Positions 23,826 to 32,719 of a stretch of DNA of 64,000 nucleotides are shown piece after piece. Both the position numbers and the translations under genes were made by a program. The notes below the pieces were generated by a model. The model saw only the letters and a list, made by a program, of their open reading frames with translations, did not search any database and was not told the origin of the DNA. Numbering within the stretch: the stretch's first letter is position 1; the number at the start of each line of letters is the position of its first letter. The stretch comes from Syntrophomonas sp. (lineage in GTDB: Bacteria; Bacillota; Syntrophomonadia; Syntrophomonadales; Syntrophomonadaceae): assembly GCA_016841245.1 (NCBI GenBank), contig JAENZN010000006.1:1-64000 (forward strand), given 5' to 3'.

Positions 23826-24008
23826 TTGTTTGGCTTAATTGGAAATTTTGGCCCCTGGGAACTGGCCCTCATTTTGGTTATTGTTTTGATCGTTGTGGGC
23901 CCGGGAAAACTGCCGCAGGTTGGTCAATCCGTAGGAAAAGCCCTGCAAAACTTCAGAAAAGCAAAAGACGAAGATCTGGAAGAACTAGAAGAGAAGAAGG
24001 ATGAATAA
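23826..24008 (+). CDS. tatA: Twin-arginine translocase TatA
   Basis: A 60-residue TatA: an N-terminal membrane helix (FGPWELALILVIVLIVVGPGKLP), the hinge, and an amphipathic helix VGQSVGKALQNFRKAK with an acidic tail. It starts at TTG 23826, six bases after AAGGAGGGG; the nearby ATG 23821 stops after five codons. Forms the pore with TatC for folded, often cofactor-bearing proteins. A terminator follows directly. Confidence 0.9.
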   Translation: MFGLIGNFGPWELALILVIVLIVVGPGKLPQVGQSVGKALQNFRKAKDEDLEELEEKKDE

Positions 24009-24017
24009 TTGATTGAT

Positions 24018-24041
24018 AGGTCTGGTTGCAGGCCTTTTTTT
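24018..24041 (+). terminator. Terminator of tatA
   Basis: AGGTCTG (24018-24024) pairs with CAGGCCT (24029-24035) with one G-U pair and a GTTG loop, followed by seven T. It lies inside the long frame of the next gene and shows that sirC begins downstream of it. Confidence 0.8.
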
Positions 24042-24060
24042 CATAAGTTCGGGGGCAGTG

Positions 24061-24702
24061 ATGGCGAATTTATATCCTGTTTACATTGATTTGAATAATA
24101 AAAAATGTCTGGTAATCGGGGGAGGAAAGGTTGCTGAACGGAAAATTGACAACCTTCTTTATTATGGATGTTTGATAAGGGTGGTAAGCCCACAGGTAGA
24201 AGAGAATATCGAGAGATGGGCTGATAAAGAGCTTATAGAATTGCACAAAAGAGATTTTGAGCCGCAGGATTTGGAAGACAGTTTCATGGTCTTTGTGGCC
24301 ACCGATGATAATAAGATAAACGAGCAGGTAAGTGCGATGTGCCGTGAACGCGGCGTTATGGTTAATGCAGTCGATGATCCTCCAAACTGTGACTTTTATG
24401 TTCCTTCTATAGTGCGGCGTAATTCACTGGTTTTAGCTATCTCAACCGGGGGGAAGAGTCCGGCTTTTGCACGCAGGATACGCAGTGAAATAGAAGAAAT
24501 AATCACACCGGAGTATGGCGAATTTGTGGATATTCTGGGTGAACAAAGGGAATTAATTAAAAACCATATTAAAGATATTGAAATGCGGAAAAAAATTTTT
24601 GAGGACTTGGTGTATTCAGATATACTTGACTTGCTTAAGGCGGGGGAAAAAGAAAGGGCTAGGGAGAAGGTTGAAAAATGTATGTCCTACTGGTTGGATT
24701 AA
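24061..24702 (+). CDS. sirC: Precorrin-2 dehydrogenase / sirohydrochlorin ferrochelatase
   Basis: A 213-residue protein of the CysG N-terminal type: NAD-binding GGGKVAERKIDNLL (about 21-34) and STGGKSPAFARRIRSEIE. It oxidises precorrin-2 to sirohydrochlorin and, in bifunctional members, inserts iron to give siroheme. The frame opens at 24013, but a terminator lies there, and ATG 24061 with GGGGG upstream starts the family-typical YPVYIDLNNKKCLVIGGG. It overlaps hemA by 25 bases and leads the tetrapyrrole operon. Confidence 0.87.
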   Translation: MANLYPVYIDLNNKKCLVIGGGKVAERKIDNLLYYGCLIRVVSPQVEENIERWADKELIELHKRDFEPQDLEDSFMVFVATDDNKINEQVSAMCRERGVMVNAVDDPPNCDFYVPSIVRRNSLVLAISTGGKSPAFARRIRSEIEEIITPEYGEFVDILGEQRELIKNHIKDIEMRKKIFEDLVYSDILDLLKAGEKERAREKVEKCMSYWLD

Positions 24703-25988
24703 ACCACAGGACGGCTCCAGTTGAGATTCGTGAGAAATTGGCGATAAATGGAGCCGTTATGGATAGTGCTTATAAATATTTAAAGCACATGGAAGATATT
24801 GAAGGTGCTGTAATACTCGCAACCTGCAATCGCACCGAGGTTTATGCGACTGCCCGGGATATTGAGAAAGGGATGGAAGCATTAAATAAATTCGTCCTTA
24901 AATTTTCAAATTTTGATCCTGAAGAGCTGGGTAAATACCTATATAGACCTAACTGTTATGATGCCATTATGCATCTTTTCAGAGTAGCATCTGGACTTGA
25001 TTCTATGATATTGGGAGAATCCCAGATTATAGCTCAGGTTAAGGAGGCATATAAAGAAGCCATTGCAGCAGGTGCATCGGATGGCGTTTTAAATGCCTTG
25101 TTTCAAGAAGCTATAAGTGTAGGTAAGAGGGTTAGAACTGAAACGGACATTGATAAGCATCCAATCTCAGTAAGCTCGGCGGCAGTTGAGCTGGCGCGCA
25201 GCCAGCTAGGTAATCTCAAGGACAGAAGTGTTGTTGTAGTCGGTGCTGGAGAGATGAGTGAACTTACTACTCGCTATCTTATGCAGTACGGATTAAGCTC
25301 AGTAATTGTATCTAACCGGTCTTATGAAAAGGCGGCAGCTATGGCGGAACTTTTTTCGGGACGGGCGGTTGGTTTTGATATGCTGACTGCCGAATTGAAC
25401 AGAGCTGATATCGTAATCAGCTGTACTTCTGCCAGTCATTATGTGCTGAGTACGGAAAACTGTGGTAACATTTTAAAATCCCGACATGGACAGAGAATAA
25501 TAATGATAGATATTGCGGTTCCACGTGATATAGACCCTGCTTTAAAAACTATAGAAGGCGTACAAATATATGATATTGATGATTTGCAGAATGTTATTGA
25601 TGAGAATTATCTTGAACGAAAAAAGGCTTCTCGTCAGGCAGAGAATATTATTGCGGAAGAGTTAGAAAAATTTAATGAATGGCTGGCTAGTTTGTATGTT
25701 GTACCGGTCATTTCTGCATTGAAAATAAAAGGCGAAACTATAAAAAACCGTGAATTAACAAAAGTATTTAACCGCTTGGATGCAAGTGACTACGAAAGAA
25801 AAGTAATATCTTCCATGGCCAACCATATTATCAACCAGCTCCTGCATGATCCGATAGTAAATTTAAAAGAAATGGCCTGCAGCAATCAGGGACACTTGTA
25901 TGCTGAGGTGAGCAAAAAGTTGTTTGATTTGCAGTTAGAGATGGGAGAAAGTGATATTGGAGACGTTAAGACTAGGCACCAGGGGTAG
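24678..25988 (+). CDS. hemA: Glutamyl-tRNA reductase
   Basis: First committed step of tetrapyrrole synthesis: glutamyl-tRNA to glutamate-1-semialdehyde. The 436-residue protein has the conserved GLNHRTAPVEIREKLA start, the catalytic Cys in LATCNRTEVY (about residue 50), SMILGESQIIAQVKEAY and an NADPH-binding VVGAGEMSELTTRYL. The ATG lies within the end of sirC and its stop lies 38 bases inside hemC, so the genes are tightly packed. HemL, which completes ALA formation, is the last enzyme of the same run. Confidence 0.95.
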   Translation: MYVLLVGLNHRTAPVEIREKLAINGAVMDSAYKYLKHMEDIEGAVILATCNRTEVYATARDIEKGMEALNKFVLKFSNFDPEELGKYLYRPNCYDAIMHLFRVASGLDSMILGESQIIAQVKEAYKEAIAAGASDGVLNALFQEAISVGKRVRTETDIDKHPISVSSAAVELARSQLGNLKDRSVVVVGAGEMSELTTRYLMQYGLSSVIVSNRSYEKAAAMAELFSGRAVGFDMLTAELNRADIVISCTSASHYVLSTENCGNILKSRHGQRIIMIDIAVPRDIDPALKTIEGVQIYDIDDLQNVIDENYLERKKASRQAENIIAEELEKFNEWLASLYVVPVISALKIKGETIKNRELTKVFNRLDASDYERKVISSMANHIINQLLHDPIVNLKEMACSNQGHLYAEVSKKLFDLQLEMGESDIGDVKTRHQG

Positions 25989-26892
25989 TAAGCTGGCCCT
26001 GTGGCAGGCTGAGCATGTAAAGAGCGCTTTAGCGGCAGCTATTCCCAATCTTCATGTAGAAATTCATGTAATAAAAACCACCGGGGATAAAATTTTAGAT
26101 GTAGCCCTGTCTAAAATAGGCGATAAAGGGCTGTTTACCAGGGAAATTGAAAAAGCGCTTCTGGAAGGAACTATCGATGTAGCGGTTCACAGTATGAAAG
26201 ACCTGCCATCCCAGATCGAGGATGGACTTTGTATCGGGGCAGTCTTACCCAGGGAAAATCCGCAGGATGTTTTAATATCAGATATCAAAGGCCGGCTTAT
26301 TGATATGCCGAATGGCGCTGTTTTAGGTACCTCCAGCCTGCGGAGGAAAGCTCAGATAAAGCATATACGCCCAGATATTCAAGTAGCAGACCTGCGGGGC
26401 AATGTGGAAACTCGCATCAGGAAAATGAGAGAAGAGGGCATGGACGGTATTATACTGGCCTATGCAGGTGTAAAAAGGCTGGGTTATGAAAGCCTGATAA
26501 GCGAATATTTAAGCTATGACCTGTTAATGCCGGCTGTCGGGCAGGGGGCCATAGCTATTGAAATGCGGGCTGTAGATCCGGAAGTATTGAATATTATCCA
26601 AATGATCAATGATGATCAGACCCAAATACAAGTGCAAGCAGAAAGAAGTTTCCTGGCTGAACTGGAAGGGGGATGCCAGGTGCCCATAGCAGCTGTAGCG
26701 GTTATCAAAGGCAACTCTCTGGTAATCAAAGGGCTGGTAGCCTCCCTGGATGGCCAGGATATTTTGTGTTCAGAAATGGTGGGAAGCAAGGATCAGCCAG
26801 CTCAGCTGGGACGAAATCTGGGTCGGCGCTTGCTTGATTCTGGAGCAGGGAGAATACTGGATAGCATAAAACAAATGGGAGCAAGTGAATGA
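25951..26892 (+). CDS. hemC: Porphobilinogen deaminase (hydroxymethylbilane synthase)
   Basis: Joins four porphobilinogens into hydroxymethylbilane. The 313-residue protein shows LGTRGSKLALWQ at the start, KDLPSQ, LGTSSLRRKAQ and the dipyrromethane cofactor Cys in LEGGCQVPIAAVA (about residue 243). The start appears to be GTG 25951, inside the end of hemA with GGGAGA upstream. It overlaps the next gene by four bases (ATGA). Confidence 0.95.
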   Translation: MILETLRLGTRGSKLALWQAEHVKSALAAAIPNLHVEIHVIKTTGDKILDVALSKIGDKGLFTREIEKALLEGTIDVAVHSMKDLPSQIEDGLCIGAVLPRENPQDVLISDIKGRLIDMPNGAVLGTSSLRRKAQIKHIRPDIQVADLRGNVETRIRKMREEGMDGIILAYAGVKRLGYESLISEYLSYDLLMPAVGQGAIAIEMRAVDPEVLNIIQMINDDQTQIQVQAERSFLAELEGGCQVPIAAVAVIKGNSLVIKGLVASLDGQDILCSEMVGSKDQPAQLGRNLGRRLLDSGAGRILDSIKQMGASE

Positions 26893-28430
26893 GCAAAGGA
26901 ATCGTTTATCTAATTGGAGCAGGACCGGGTGATCCGGGATTATTTACTCTTAAAGGGAAATTGCTGCTGGAACAGGCTGATGTAGTAATATTTGATCGTC
27001 TGGTAGGAGATGAAATATTATCCTACGCCCCCCGGGAAGCGGAATTTATATATGTAGGTAAAGAGTCAGGCCGACACGCCTTATCCCAGGATGAAATTAA
27101 TGCCTTGCTGGTAGAAAAAGCACGGGAAGGTAAGCGGGTGGTGCGTCTTAAGGGAGGAGATCCCTTTCTGTATGGGAGAGGTGGGGAAGAAGCGGTCTAT
27201 ATTAGAGAACAGGGTTTTGAGTATGAAGTAGTCCCTGGAATCACCTCTGCGATAGCTGTTCCCGCTTATGCCGGCATACCGGTGACCCATCGTGATGCTA
27301 CATCTAGTTTTGCAGTAATAACGGGTCATGAAAAACCAGGTAAAACAGATAGCTCCATTAAATGGGATAAGATTGCAACCGGAATTGGAACCCTGGTATT
27401 CTTAATGGGGGTAGAAAATCTTGATTATATTTGCTCCCGATTGATGGAAAATGGAAGGGAATCAGCTACGCCAGTAGCTTTGATTCGTTGGGGTACGCTT
27501 CCAGAACAGGAAGTTCTAACTGGTACTCTGGGAAACATAGTGCAGCGAGTACAAGATGCTGATTTTCAACCTCCGGCTGTAATAGTGGTAGGTGAGGTAG
27601 TCGAAATACGGAATAAATTGAGCTGGATGGAGAATAAACCACTGTGGGGGAAAAAGATAGTTGTTACCAGGTCAAGAGAACAGGCCAGTGTCTTAGTTAG
27701 AAAAATAAGGGAATTGGGAGGTGCCCCGCTGGAGTTTCCTACTATAGAAATTGTAGCAGAACCTGATTTGAGTCAATTGGCAAACGCATTCAGGCAAATA
27801 CAGGATTATCATTGGATAATTTTTACCAGTGTAAATGCAGTAGAAATATTTTTCGAACAGATGAAATTAAATGAGGTTGATATTCGCGATTTATACGGAG
27901 TAAAGCTGTGTGCAATAGGTCCGGCTACCCGTAAACGAATGGAAGATTGGGGAATGAAGGTTCTAGTTATGCCTGACGAATATCGGGCAGAAGGTGTTTT
28001 AGAAGCATTGGAGGGGATGATTTCCCAAGGAGAGAGGGTTTTAATGCCCCGCGCCCGGGGAGCCCGGGAAATATTACCTGGAAACCTGCGCAAACGGGGG
28101 CTGCAGGTTGATGAAATAAACATATATAGTGCGGCCCTGGCAGTTGGTAATAATGCTAATATACCTGATGATATAATCAATGGTAAGGTGGATTATCTGA
28201 CTTTTACCAGTTCTTCTACCGTGACTAATTTTGTTAAAATAATGGGTGTGGAGAATATCGCCAGACTCAGAAACCAAATTAGAATCGCATGTATAGGTCC
28301 AATAACAGCTAATAAAGCCAGGGAACTTGGTTTTGAAGTAAAAATAGTTGCTGAAAAATATACCATCGATGGACTGGTCCAGGCTATTCTTAATGATGCT
28401 GAGGACCATCAGGGGGGAGCGAACAATTAA
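26889..28430 (+). CDS. cobA-hemD: Uroporphyrinogen-III methyltransferase / synthase fusion
   Basis: A 513-residue fusion. Residues 1-250 are the SAM-dependent methyltransferase (GAGPGDPGLFTLKG, VVRLKGGDPFLYGRGGEE), making precorrin-2; residues about 255-510 are uroporphyrinogen-III synthase (VVTRSREQASVLVRKI, IIFTSVNAVEIFFE, LTFTSSSTVTNFV). The fusion is common in Firmicutes and channels uroporphyrinogen-III to siroheme. This fits the absence of uroporphyrinogen decarboxylase (hemE) in the cluster. It overlaps ahbC by one base (TAATG). Confidence 0.93.
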   Translation: MSKGIVYLIGAGPGDPGLFTLKGKLLLEQADVVIFDRLVGDEILSYAPREAEFIYVGKESGRHALSQDEINALLVEKAREGKRVVRLKGGDPFLYGRGGEEAVYIREQGFEYEVVPGITSAIAVPAYAGIPVTHRDATSSFAVITGHEKPGKTDSSIKWDKIATGIGTLVFLMGVENLDYICSRLMENGRESATPVALIRWGTLPEQEVLTGTLGNIVQRVQDADFQPPAVIVVGEVVEIRNKLSWMENKPLWGKKIVVTRSREQASVLVRKIRELGGAPLEFPTIEIVAEPDLSQLANAFRQIQDYHWIIFTSVNAVEIFFEQMKLNEVDIRDLYGVKLCAIGPATRKRMEDWGMKVLVMPDEYRAEGVLEALEGMISQGERVLMPRARGAREILPGNLRKRGLQVDEINIYSAALAVGNNANIPDDIINGKVDYLTFTSSSTVTNFVKIMGVENIARLRNQIRIACIGPITANKARELGFEVKIVAEKYTIDGLVQAILNDAEDHQGGANN

Positions 28431-29608
28431 TGATAGGATGTACTAAACTGCTTTGCGGAACTGCTACTGTATCGGAGGTAATTAAATACAGCGGGGAAGG
28501 TAATATACCGCCGCAATTGCTGCAGTTTTCTGATGTCAACCGGCCTCTGGTAGTATGGAATATGACTAACCGCTGCAATCTTAGATGCAAACACTGTTAT
28601 ATAGAAGCAGAAGATCGCAGCTATCAAAATGAGCTGAGCACTGAAGAGGCCCGGAAATTTATTTATGATCTGGGCCAAATGAAAGCACCGGTCTTGCTAT
28701 TTTCAGGCGGAGAACCACTTATCCGCAAAGACCTGTTTGAACTGGGAGCCCTGGCAGTGGAACAGGGATTAAGGCCTGTTATCTCCAGCAATGGCACTTT
28801 AATTGATGATGAAGCAGCCAGAAAAATTAGAGACGCCGGTTTTCAGTATGTAGGAATTAGTATTGATGGCGGGCGGAAGACGCATGATGAGTTCCGCAAC
28901 CTGGATGGGGCATTTGATATGGCTTTGCGGGGCGTAAGGGCCTGTAAAGACAATGGAGTCAAAACGGGTATAAGGTTTACTGTCAATAAGTATAACCAAG
29001 ATGATCTTCCGGAAGTTTTGGATATTCTGGAAAAAGAAAATATACCACGTTTTTGTATGTATCATCTGGTTTATGCGGGCAGAGGTGCAGAAATGGCAGC
29101 AATGGATACTACTACCCGGGAAAAACGTGAAATTCTGGATTATGTGGGCAGGAAAACCCTGGAATTACATCAAAAGGGTATTGAAGTGGAAATATTGACT
29201 ACCGATAACCATGCCGATGGTATTTATCTGTTGAATTATATAAAGAAACACGACCCTCAGAGGGCTGAAGAAGTAATTAACCTTTTGAAAATGCATGGTG
29301 GTTGTTCCGCTGGCACTAAATTTGCCAATGTAGACCCGCGTGGCAATGTTCATCCCTGCCAATTCTGGCAGGACTATACCATAGGTAACATCAGGGAGAA
29401 ACCATTTAGCGTAATATGGACATCTGATGATGAGCTAATGGTTAAACTCAGGGAGAAGGAAAAACATGTAACCGGTAAATGTGGAGCATGCAATTATAAG
29501 TCTTTGTGCAGCGGCTGTAGGATCAGGGCCCGAGCAGTATACGGGGACATCTGGGCCGAAGACCCGGCCTGTTATTTAAGCGAAGCGGAATTAAGTGCTG
29601 AGATATAG
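28430..29608 (+). CDS. ahbC: Radical SAM heme-pathway enzyme, AhbC/NirJ1 type
   Basis: A 392-residue radical SAM protein. The iron-sulfur site is CNLRCKHCYIE (about residues 46-56), followed by the GGEP motif in LFSGGEPLIRKD, and a C-terminal cysteine cluster CGACNYKSLCSGC for auxiliary clusters. The N-terminal extension (IGCTKLLCGTATVSEV) and position favour AhbC/NirJ1, which removes acetate side chains from didecarboxysiroheme to give iron-coproporphyrin. The AhbC/AhbD split between this protein and that at 30751 rests on remembered N-terminal features. Strong GGGGGGAG ribosome site. Confidence 0.8.
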   Translation: MIGCTKLLCGTATVSEVIKYSGEGNIPPQLLQFSDVNRPLVVWNMTNRCNLRCKHCYIEAEDRSYQNELSTEEARKFIYDLGQMKAPVLLFSGGEPLIRKDLFELGALAVEQGLRPVISSNGTLIDDEAARKIRDAGFQYVGISIDGGRKTHDEFRNLDGAFDMALRGVRACKDNGVKTGIRFTVNKYNQDDLPEVLDILEKENIPRFCMYHLVYAGRGAEMAAMDTTTREKREILDYVGRKTLELHQKGIEVEILTTDNHADGIYLLNYIKKHDPQRAEEVINLLKMHGGCSAGTKFANVDPRGNVHPCQFWQDYTIGNIREKPFSVIWTSDDELMVKLREKEKHVTGKCGACNYKSLCSGCRIRARAVYGDIWAEDPACYLSEAELSAEI

Positions 29609-29623
29609 AAAACGGGTGCCTCC

Positions 29624-29646
29624 TGCTTCCGAATTAGCAGGAAGCA
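29624..29646. repeat. Hairpin between ahbC and hemB
   Basis: TGCTTCC (29624-29630) pairs with GGAAGCA (29640-29646). No T run follows, so it may be an mRNA-processing or stability element inside the operon. Confidence 0.4.
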
Positions 29647-29692
29647 TAGATAACAATGTTGTTTGGTTTAAATTCAAACGAGGTGTTTATGG

Positions 29693-30676
29693 ATGGGATT
29701 TCCTGATAACAGAATGCGGCGACTGAGAAGCAGTGAGACTATACGAAGGATGGTAAGGGAGACTGCGATTTCGGCAAATGATTTTATTTATCCATTATTT
29801 GTCATTCATGGGCAGGACAAGCAAAATCCCATAAAATCTATGCCAGGAGTTTTCCAGTTTTCCGTTGATGATAAACTGAAGAGGGAAATTAAAGAAATTG
29901 AATCCCTGGGTATTCCGGGAGTAATTTTATTTGGCATTCCGGAAGTAAAAGACAGCTGTGGCAGCAGTGGCTATCAAGATGATGGTGTAGTACAGCAAGC
30001 TATCCGTTTGATAAAAGACACTTCCCCAGAAATCGTGGTTATTACCGATGTATGCCTGTGCGAGTATACCGATCATGGTCACTGTGGATTAGTTGATAAG
30101 GACGGTACGATCAATAATGATGCTACCCTGGAACTGCTGGCGAAAGAAGCCTTGTCCCATGTCCGGGCGGGCTGTGATATGGTGGCTCCTTCAGATATGA
30201 TGGATGGTCGGATTGGGTATATTAGAAAATGCCTGGACGAAAATACTTATGATAATATACCGATAATGTCCTATGCGGCTAAATATGCCTCAGGATTTTA
30301 CGGTCCTTTTCGGGATGCTGCTGATTCAACTCCGCAATTTGGAGATAGAAGAACCCATCAGATGGACCCGGCTAATATAAGAGAAGCCTTAAGAGAAGTT
30401 GCTCTGGATATTGAAGAAGGTGCAGATATAGTTATGGTTAAGCCGGCTTTGGCTTATCTTGATGTTATTAAGGCCATAAAAGACCGCTTTGATCTGCCGG
30501 TTTCAGCTTATAATGTCAGTGGGGAATATTCTATGGTTAAAGCGGCCGCTGAAAATGGCTGGCTGGATGGAGATCGGGTAATGATGGAGATTCTTGTGTC
30601 CATAAAAAGAGCAGGTGCGGATATGATTCTAACTTATGCCGCCAAAGAAGCCGCCCGGATGTTGAATGATATTTAA
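29693..30676 (+). CDS. hemB: Porphobilinogen synthase (ALA dehydratase)
   Basis: Condenses two 5-aminolevulinates to porphobilinogen. The 327-residue protein has the zinc-type cysteines in [14 protein letters not shown] (about 120-133), the first Schiff-base Lys in [18 protein letters not shown] and the active-site Lys in [13 protein letters not shown] (about 247-259). An ATG four bases upstream stops after five codons, so ATG 29693 is the start, with GAGGTG seven bases before it. It sits between the two radical SAM genes. Confidence 0.95.
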   Translation: MGFPDNRMRRLRSSETIRRMVRETAISANDFIYPLFVIHGQDKQNPIKSMPGVFQFSVDDKLKREIKEIESLGIPGVILFGIPEVKDSCGSSGYQDDGVVQQAIRLIKDTSPEIVVITDVCLCEYTDHGHCGLVDKDGTINNDATLELLAKEALSHVRAGCDMVAPSDMMDGRIGYIRKCLDENTYDNIPIMSYAAKYASGFYGPFRDAADSTPQFGDRRTHQMDPANIREALREVALDIEEGADIVMVKPALAYLDVIKAIKDRFDLPVSAYNVSGEYSMVKAAAENGWLDGDRVMMEILVSIKRAGADMILTYAAKEAARMLNDI

Positions 30677-30712
30677 TAGGCAAAACCACAAACAAGAGCA
30701 AGTTTTTGGGGT

Positions 30713-30753
30713 GGAGGTGAATCTTGATAGTATGATACTATCAAATGATTATG
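30713..30753 (+). promoter_or_regulatory. Hairpin between Shine-Dalgarno and start codon of ahbD
   Basis: GGAGGTGA (30713-30720) is followed by a perfect hairpin, TTGATAGTA (30724-30732), loop TGA, TACTATCAA (30736-30744), and then by ATGATTATG. The linear distance from the Shine-Dalgarno to ATG 30751 is 30 bases, but with the hairpin formed it shrinks to nine. A hairpin bridging the two is known for phage T4 gene 25; the same function here is inferred. Confidence 0.6.
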
Positions 30754-31755
30754 TTAATTTCATGGAATAGTACTAATCAATGTAATTTATACTGTGAGCA
30801 TTGCTACCGGGATGCCGGAGCCAGACTGGATCAGGAATTGTCAACAGCGGAAGCACAAAAAATGATCCGGGAGATTAAGCAGGCCGGCTTCCAAATCATG
30901 ATTTTCAGCGGTGGCGAGCCAGTAATGCGGCCGGATATTTGTGAGCTGATATCTTATGCCGGAGCACAAGGCTTGAGAGCAGTTATGGGGACCAATGCCA
31001 CCCTCATAACCCCGAAAGTCGCCGGAAGGCTGAAAGAGGCGGGTATCATGGCGGCTGCAGTCAGTCTGGACAGTTTGGACGCCGAGAAACATGATAAATT
31101 CCGCGGAATGCCCAATGCTTTTAACCTGACTCTGGCAGGAATAACTAATCTGCAGCAGGCCGGGATACCCGTTCAGATAAACACCACCGTAATGGATTGG
31201 AATGTAGAAGAAATTGAATCTGTTTGCGATTACGCTGTACAGCTGGGTGCCGTTGCCTACCATGTCTTCTTTTTGGTTCCAACCGGAAGGGCTATTGATA
31301 TTGAGGAAGAAGCATTACGAGTAAGCACCTATGAAAAAACCATAGCCCGGTTGATGAAAAAGCAGCAGGAAGTTGATATCGAAATTAAACCCACTTGTGC
31401 TCCACAGTTTTTGAGAATAGCTGAAATGATGGGAATGAACCTTCGCTTTAGCCGGGGTTGTCTGGCAGGAATAAGCTATTGTATTATCAGTCCTCGCGGA
31501 GATGTACAGCCCTGTGCCTACCTGGATATACCCCTGGGGAATGTTCGGGAAAAACCATTTGATGAGATTTGGAAGGAAAATGATTTATTAAAAAATCTCA
31601 GGACTATGGATTATGCAGGGAAATGTGGAGTATGCGAATACAAATTAAAGTGCGGAGGTTGCAGAGCTCGGGCCTACTATTACAGTAAAGGAGACTACAT
31701 GGCTGAAGATGAATGGTGTCTTTATAAACCTAAAGGGGTCAGGGATAATGGATAA
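30751..31755 (+). CDS. ahbD: Radical SAM heme synthase, AhbD/NirJ2 type
   Basis: A 334-residue radical SAM protein with CNLYCEHCYRDAG near the N-terminus (about 11-23), IFSGGEPVMRPD, and a C-terminal SPASM-like cluster with CGVCEYKLKCGGC. The short start MLISWNSTNQCN matches the NirJ2/AhbD type, which decarboxylates the two propionates of iron-coproporphyrin to the vinyls of heme. ATG 30745 is an alternative start two codons earlier. It overlaps ahbA by eight bases. Confidence 0.8.
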   Translation: MLISWNSTNQCNLYCEHCYRDAGARLDQELSTAEAQKMIREIKQAGFQIMIFSGGEPVMRPDICELISYAGAQGLRAVMGTNATLITPKVAGRLKEAGIMAAAVSLDSLDAEKHDKFRGMPNAFNLTLAGITNLQQAGIPVQINTTVMDWNVEEIESVCDYAVQLGAVAYHVFFLVPTGRAIDIEEEALRVSTYEKTIARLMKKQQEVDIEIKPTCAPQFLRIAEMMGMNLRFSRGCLAGISYCIISPRGDVQPCAYLDIPLGNVREKPFDEIWKENDLLKNLRTMDYAGKCGVCEYKLKCGGCRARAYYYSKGDYMAEDEWCLYKPKGVRDNG

Positions 31756-32203
31756 GCTGGAGGATATAGATAAAAAACTGCTGGATATTTTGCAGAACCA
31801 ATTTCCTATTACAGTCAATCCTTTTCAGGTCATAGCTGATGAACTGGATATCAGTTTTTCTGATGTTGCAGGGAGGATAAATAGTCTTAAAGAAAAGGGA
31901 ATTATCAGACGAATTGGAGCAGTTATTAATGCCAACAGTGTTGGCTACAAATCTACCTTGTGTGCCTGCAAGATGCCGGAGCATAAGATAGGTGAATTTG
32001 CAGAAGTGGTTAATAATATTCCCTATATTACTCATAATTATGTTCGTGACCATGAATTTAATATCTGGTTCACCCTCACCACACCTTCAACTGAGGATCG
32101 AGGAAGAATTATCAAGGAGCTTGAGGAAGCATTTCATATTATAATTAGCTGTATGCCGACCCAAAAGGTGTATAAGATCAAAGTATCCTTTGAAATGGAG
32201 TAA
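31748..32203 (+). CDS. ahbA: Siroheme decarboxylase subunit AhbA
   Basis: A 151-residue protein with an Lrp/AsnC-like fold: N-terminal helix-turn-helix-like part (LLDILQNQFPITVNPFQVIADEL) and RRIGAVINANSVGYKSTLCACKMPE, then THNYVRDHEFNIWFTL. In this family the fold is an enzyme subunit, not a DNA-binding regulator: AhbA with AhbB removes two carboxyls from siroheme. The frame opens at 31709, but ATG 31748 follows GGGGTCAGGG and overlaps ahbD by eight bases. Confidence 0.85.
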   Translation: MDKLEDIDKKLLDILQNQFPITVNPFQVIADELDISFSDVAGRINSLKEKGIIRRIGAVINANSVGYKSTLCACKMPEHKIGEFAEVVNNIPYITHNYVRDHEFNIWFTLTTPSTEDRGRIIKELEEAFHIIISCMPTQKVYKIKVSFEME

Positions 32204-32207
32204 GCTT

Positions 32208-32681
32208 ATGAATTTCGATAAGGTTGATAAAGACATAATTAAAATTATTCAAAGAGATGTTCCTGTATCCGAACGACCCTATAAAGCCTTATCAGACTCT
32301 ATTAATATTTCTGAGCAGGAAATATTAAAGCGTATTAAAATAATGCAGGAAAAAGGTATAATTAGAAGGATGGGTGCTATTTTACGCCATCAAAAAGCCG
32401 GATACCTGGCTAATGCGTTGGTAGCCTGGAAAACTGACTCTGATTTCGCGGATCAGGCTGGAAGGATAATGGCCGAGTATAAAGAAGTTAGTCACTGTTA
32501 TTTCAGGGAAGTACCGGAATCATTTCCCTACCCGTTATTCACGATGATTCATGCCAAAACTGAGGAGCAGCTAGCAAGCTTAATTGATAATATTGCAAAA
32601 ACAACAGGACTTCATGATTTTTCAGTTATAAAAAGCAAACAGGAATTAAAGAAAACCAGCATGGAATATTTTAATGATTAG
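32208..32681 (+). CDS. ahbB: Siroheme decarboxylase subunit AhbB
   Basis: A 157-residue paralogue of the gene just upstream. RRMGAILRHQKAGYLANALVAWK and the VSHCYFREVPESFPYPLFTMIHA stretch are typical of AhbB, with His and Tyr residues that contact siroheme. It begins four bases after the ahbA stop, using GGAG within the ahbA end. The frame could open at 32190, but the start at 32208 matches the partner's length. It forms the AhbAB heterodimer. Confidence 0.85.
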   Translation: MNFDKVDKDIIKIIQRDVPVSERPYKALSDSINISEQEILKRIKIMQEKGIIRRMGAILRHQKAGYLANALVAWKTDSDFADQAGRIMAEYKEVSHCYFREVPESFPYPLFTMIHAKTEEQLASLIDNIAKTTGLHDFSVIKSKQELKKTSMEYFND

Positions 32682-32719
32682 AATGTATATATCAGAATAT
32701 ATTGATATGGAGGTGCAGC

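Noticed and set aside
24013-24060. Upstream extension of the sirC frame
   Set aside because: A strong terminator for tatA lies in this stretch, and ATG 24061 has its own ribosome site and family-like N-terminus.
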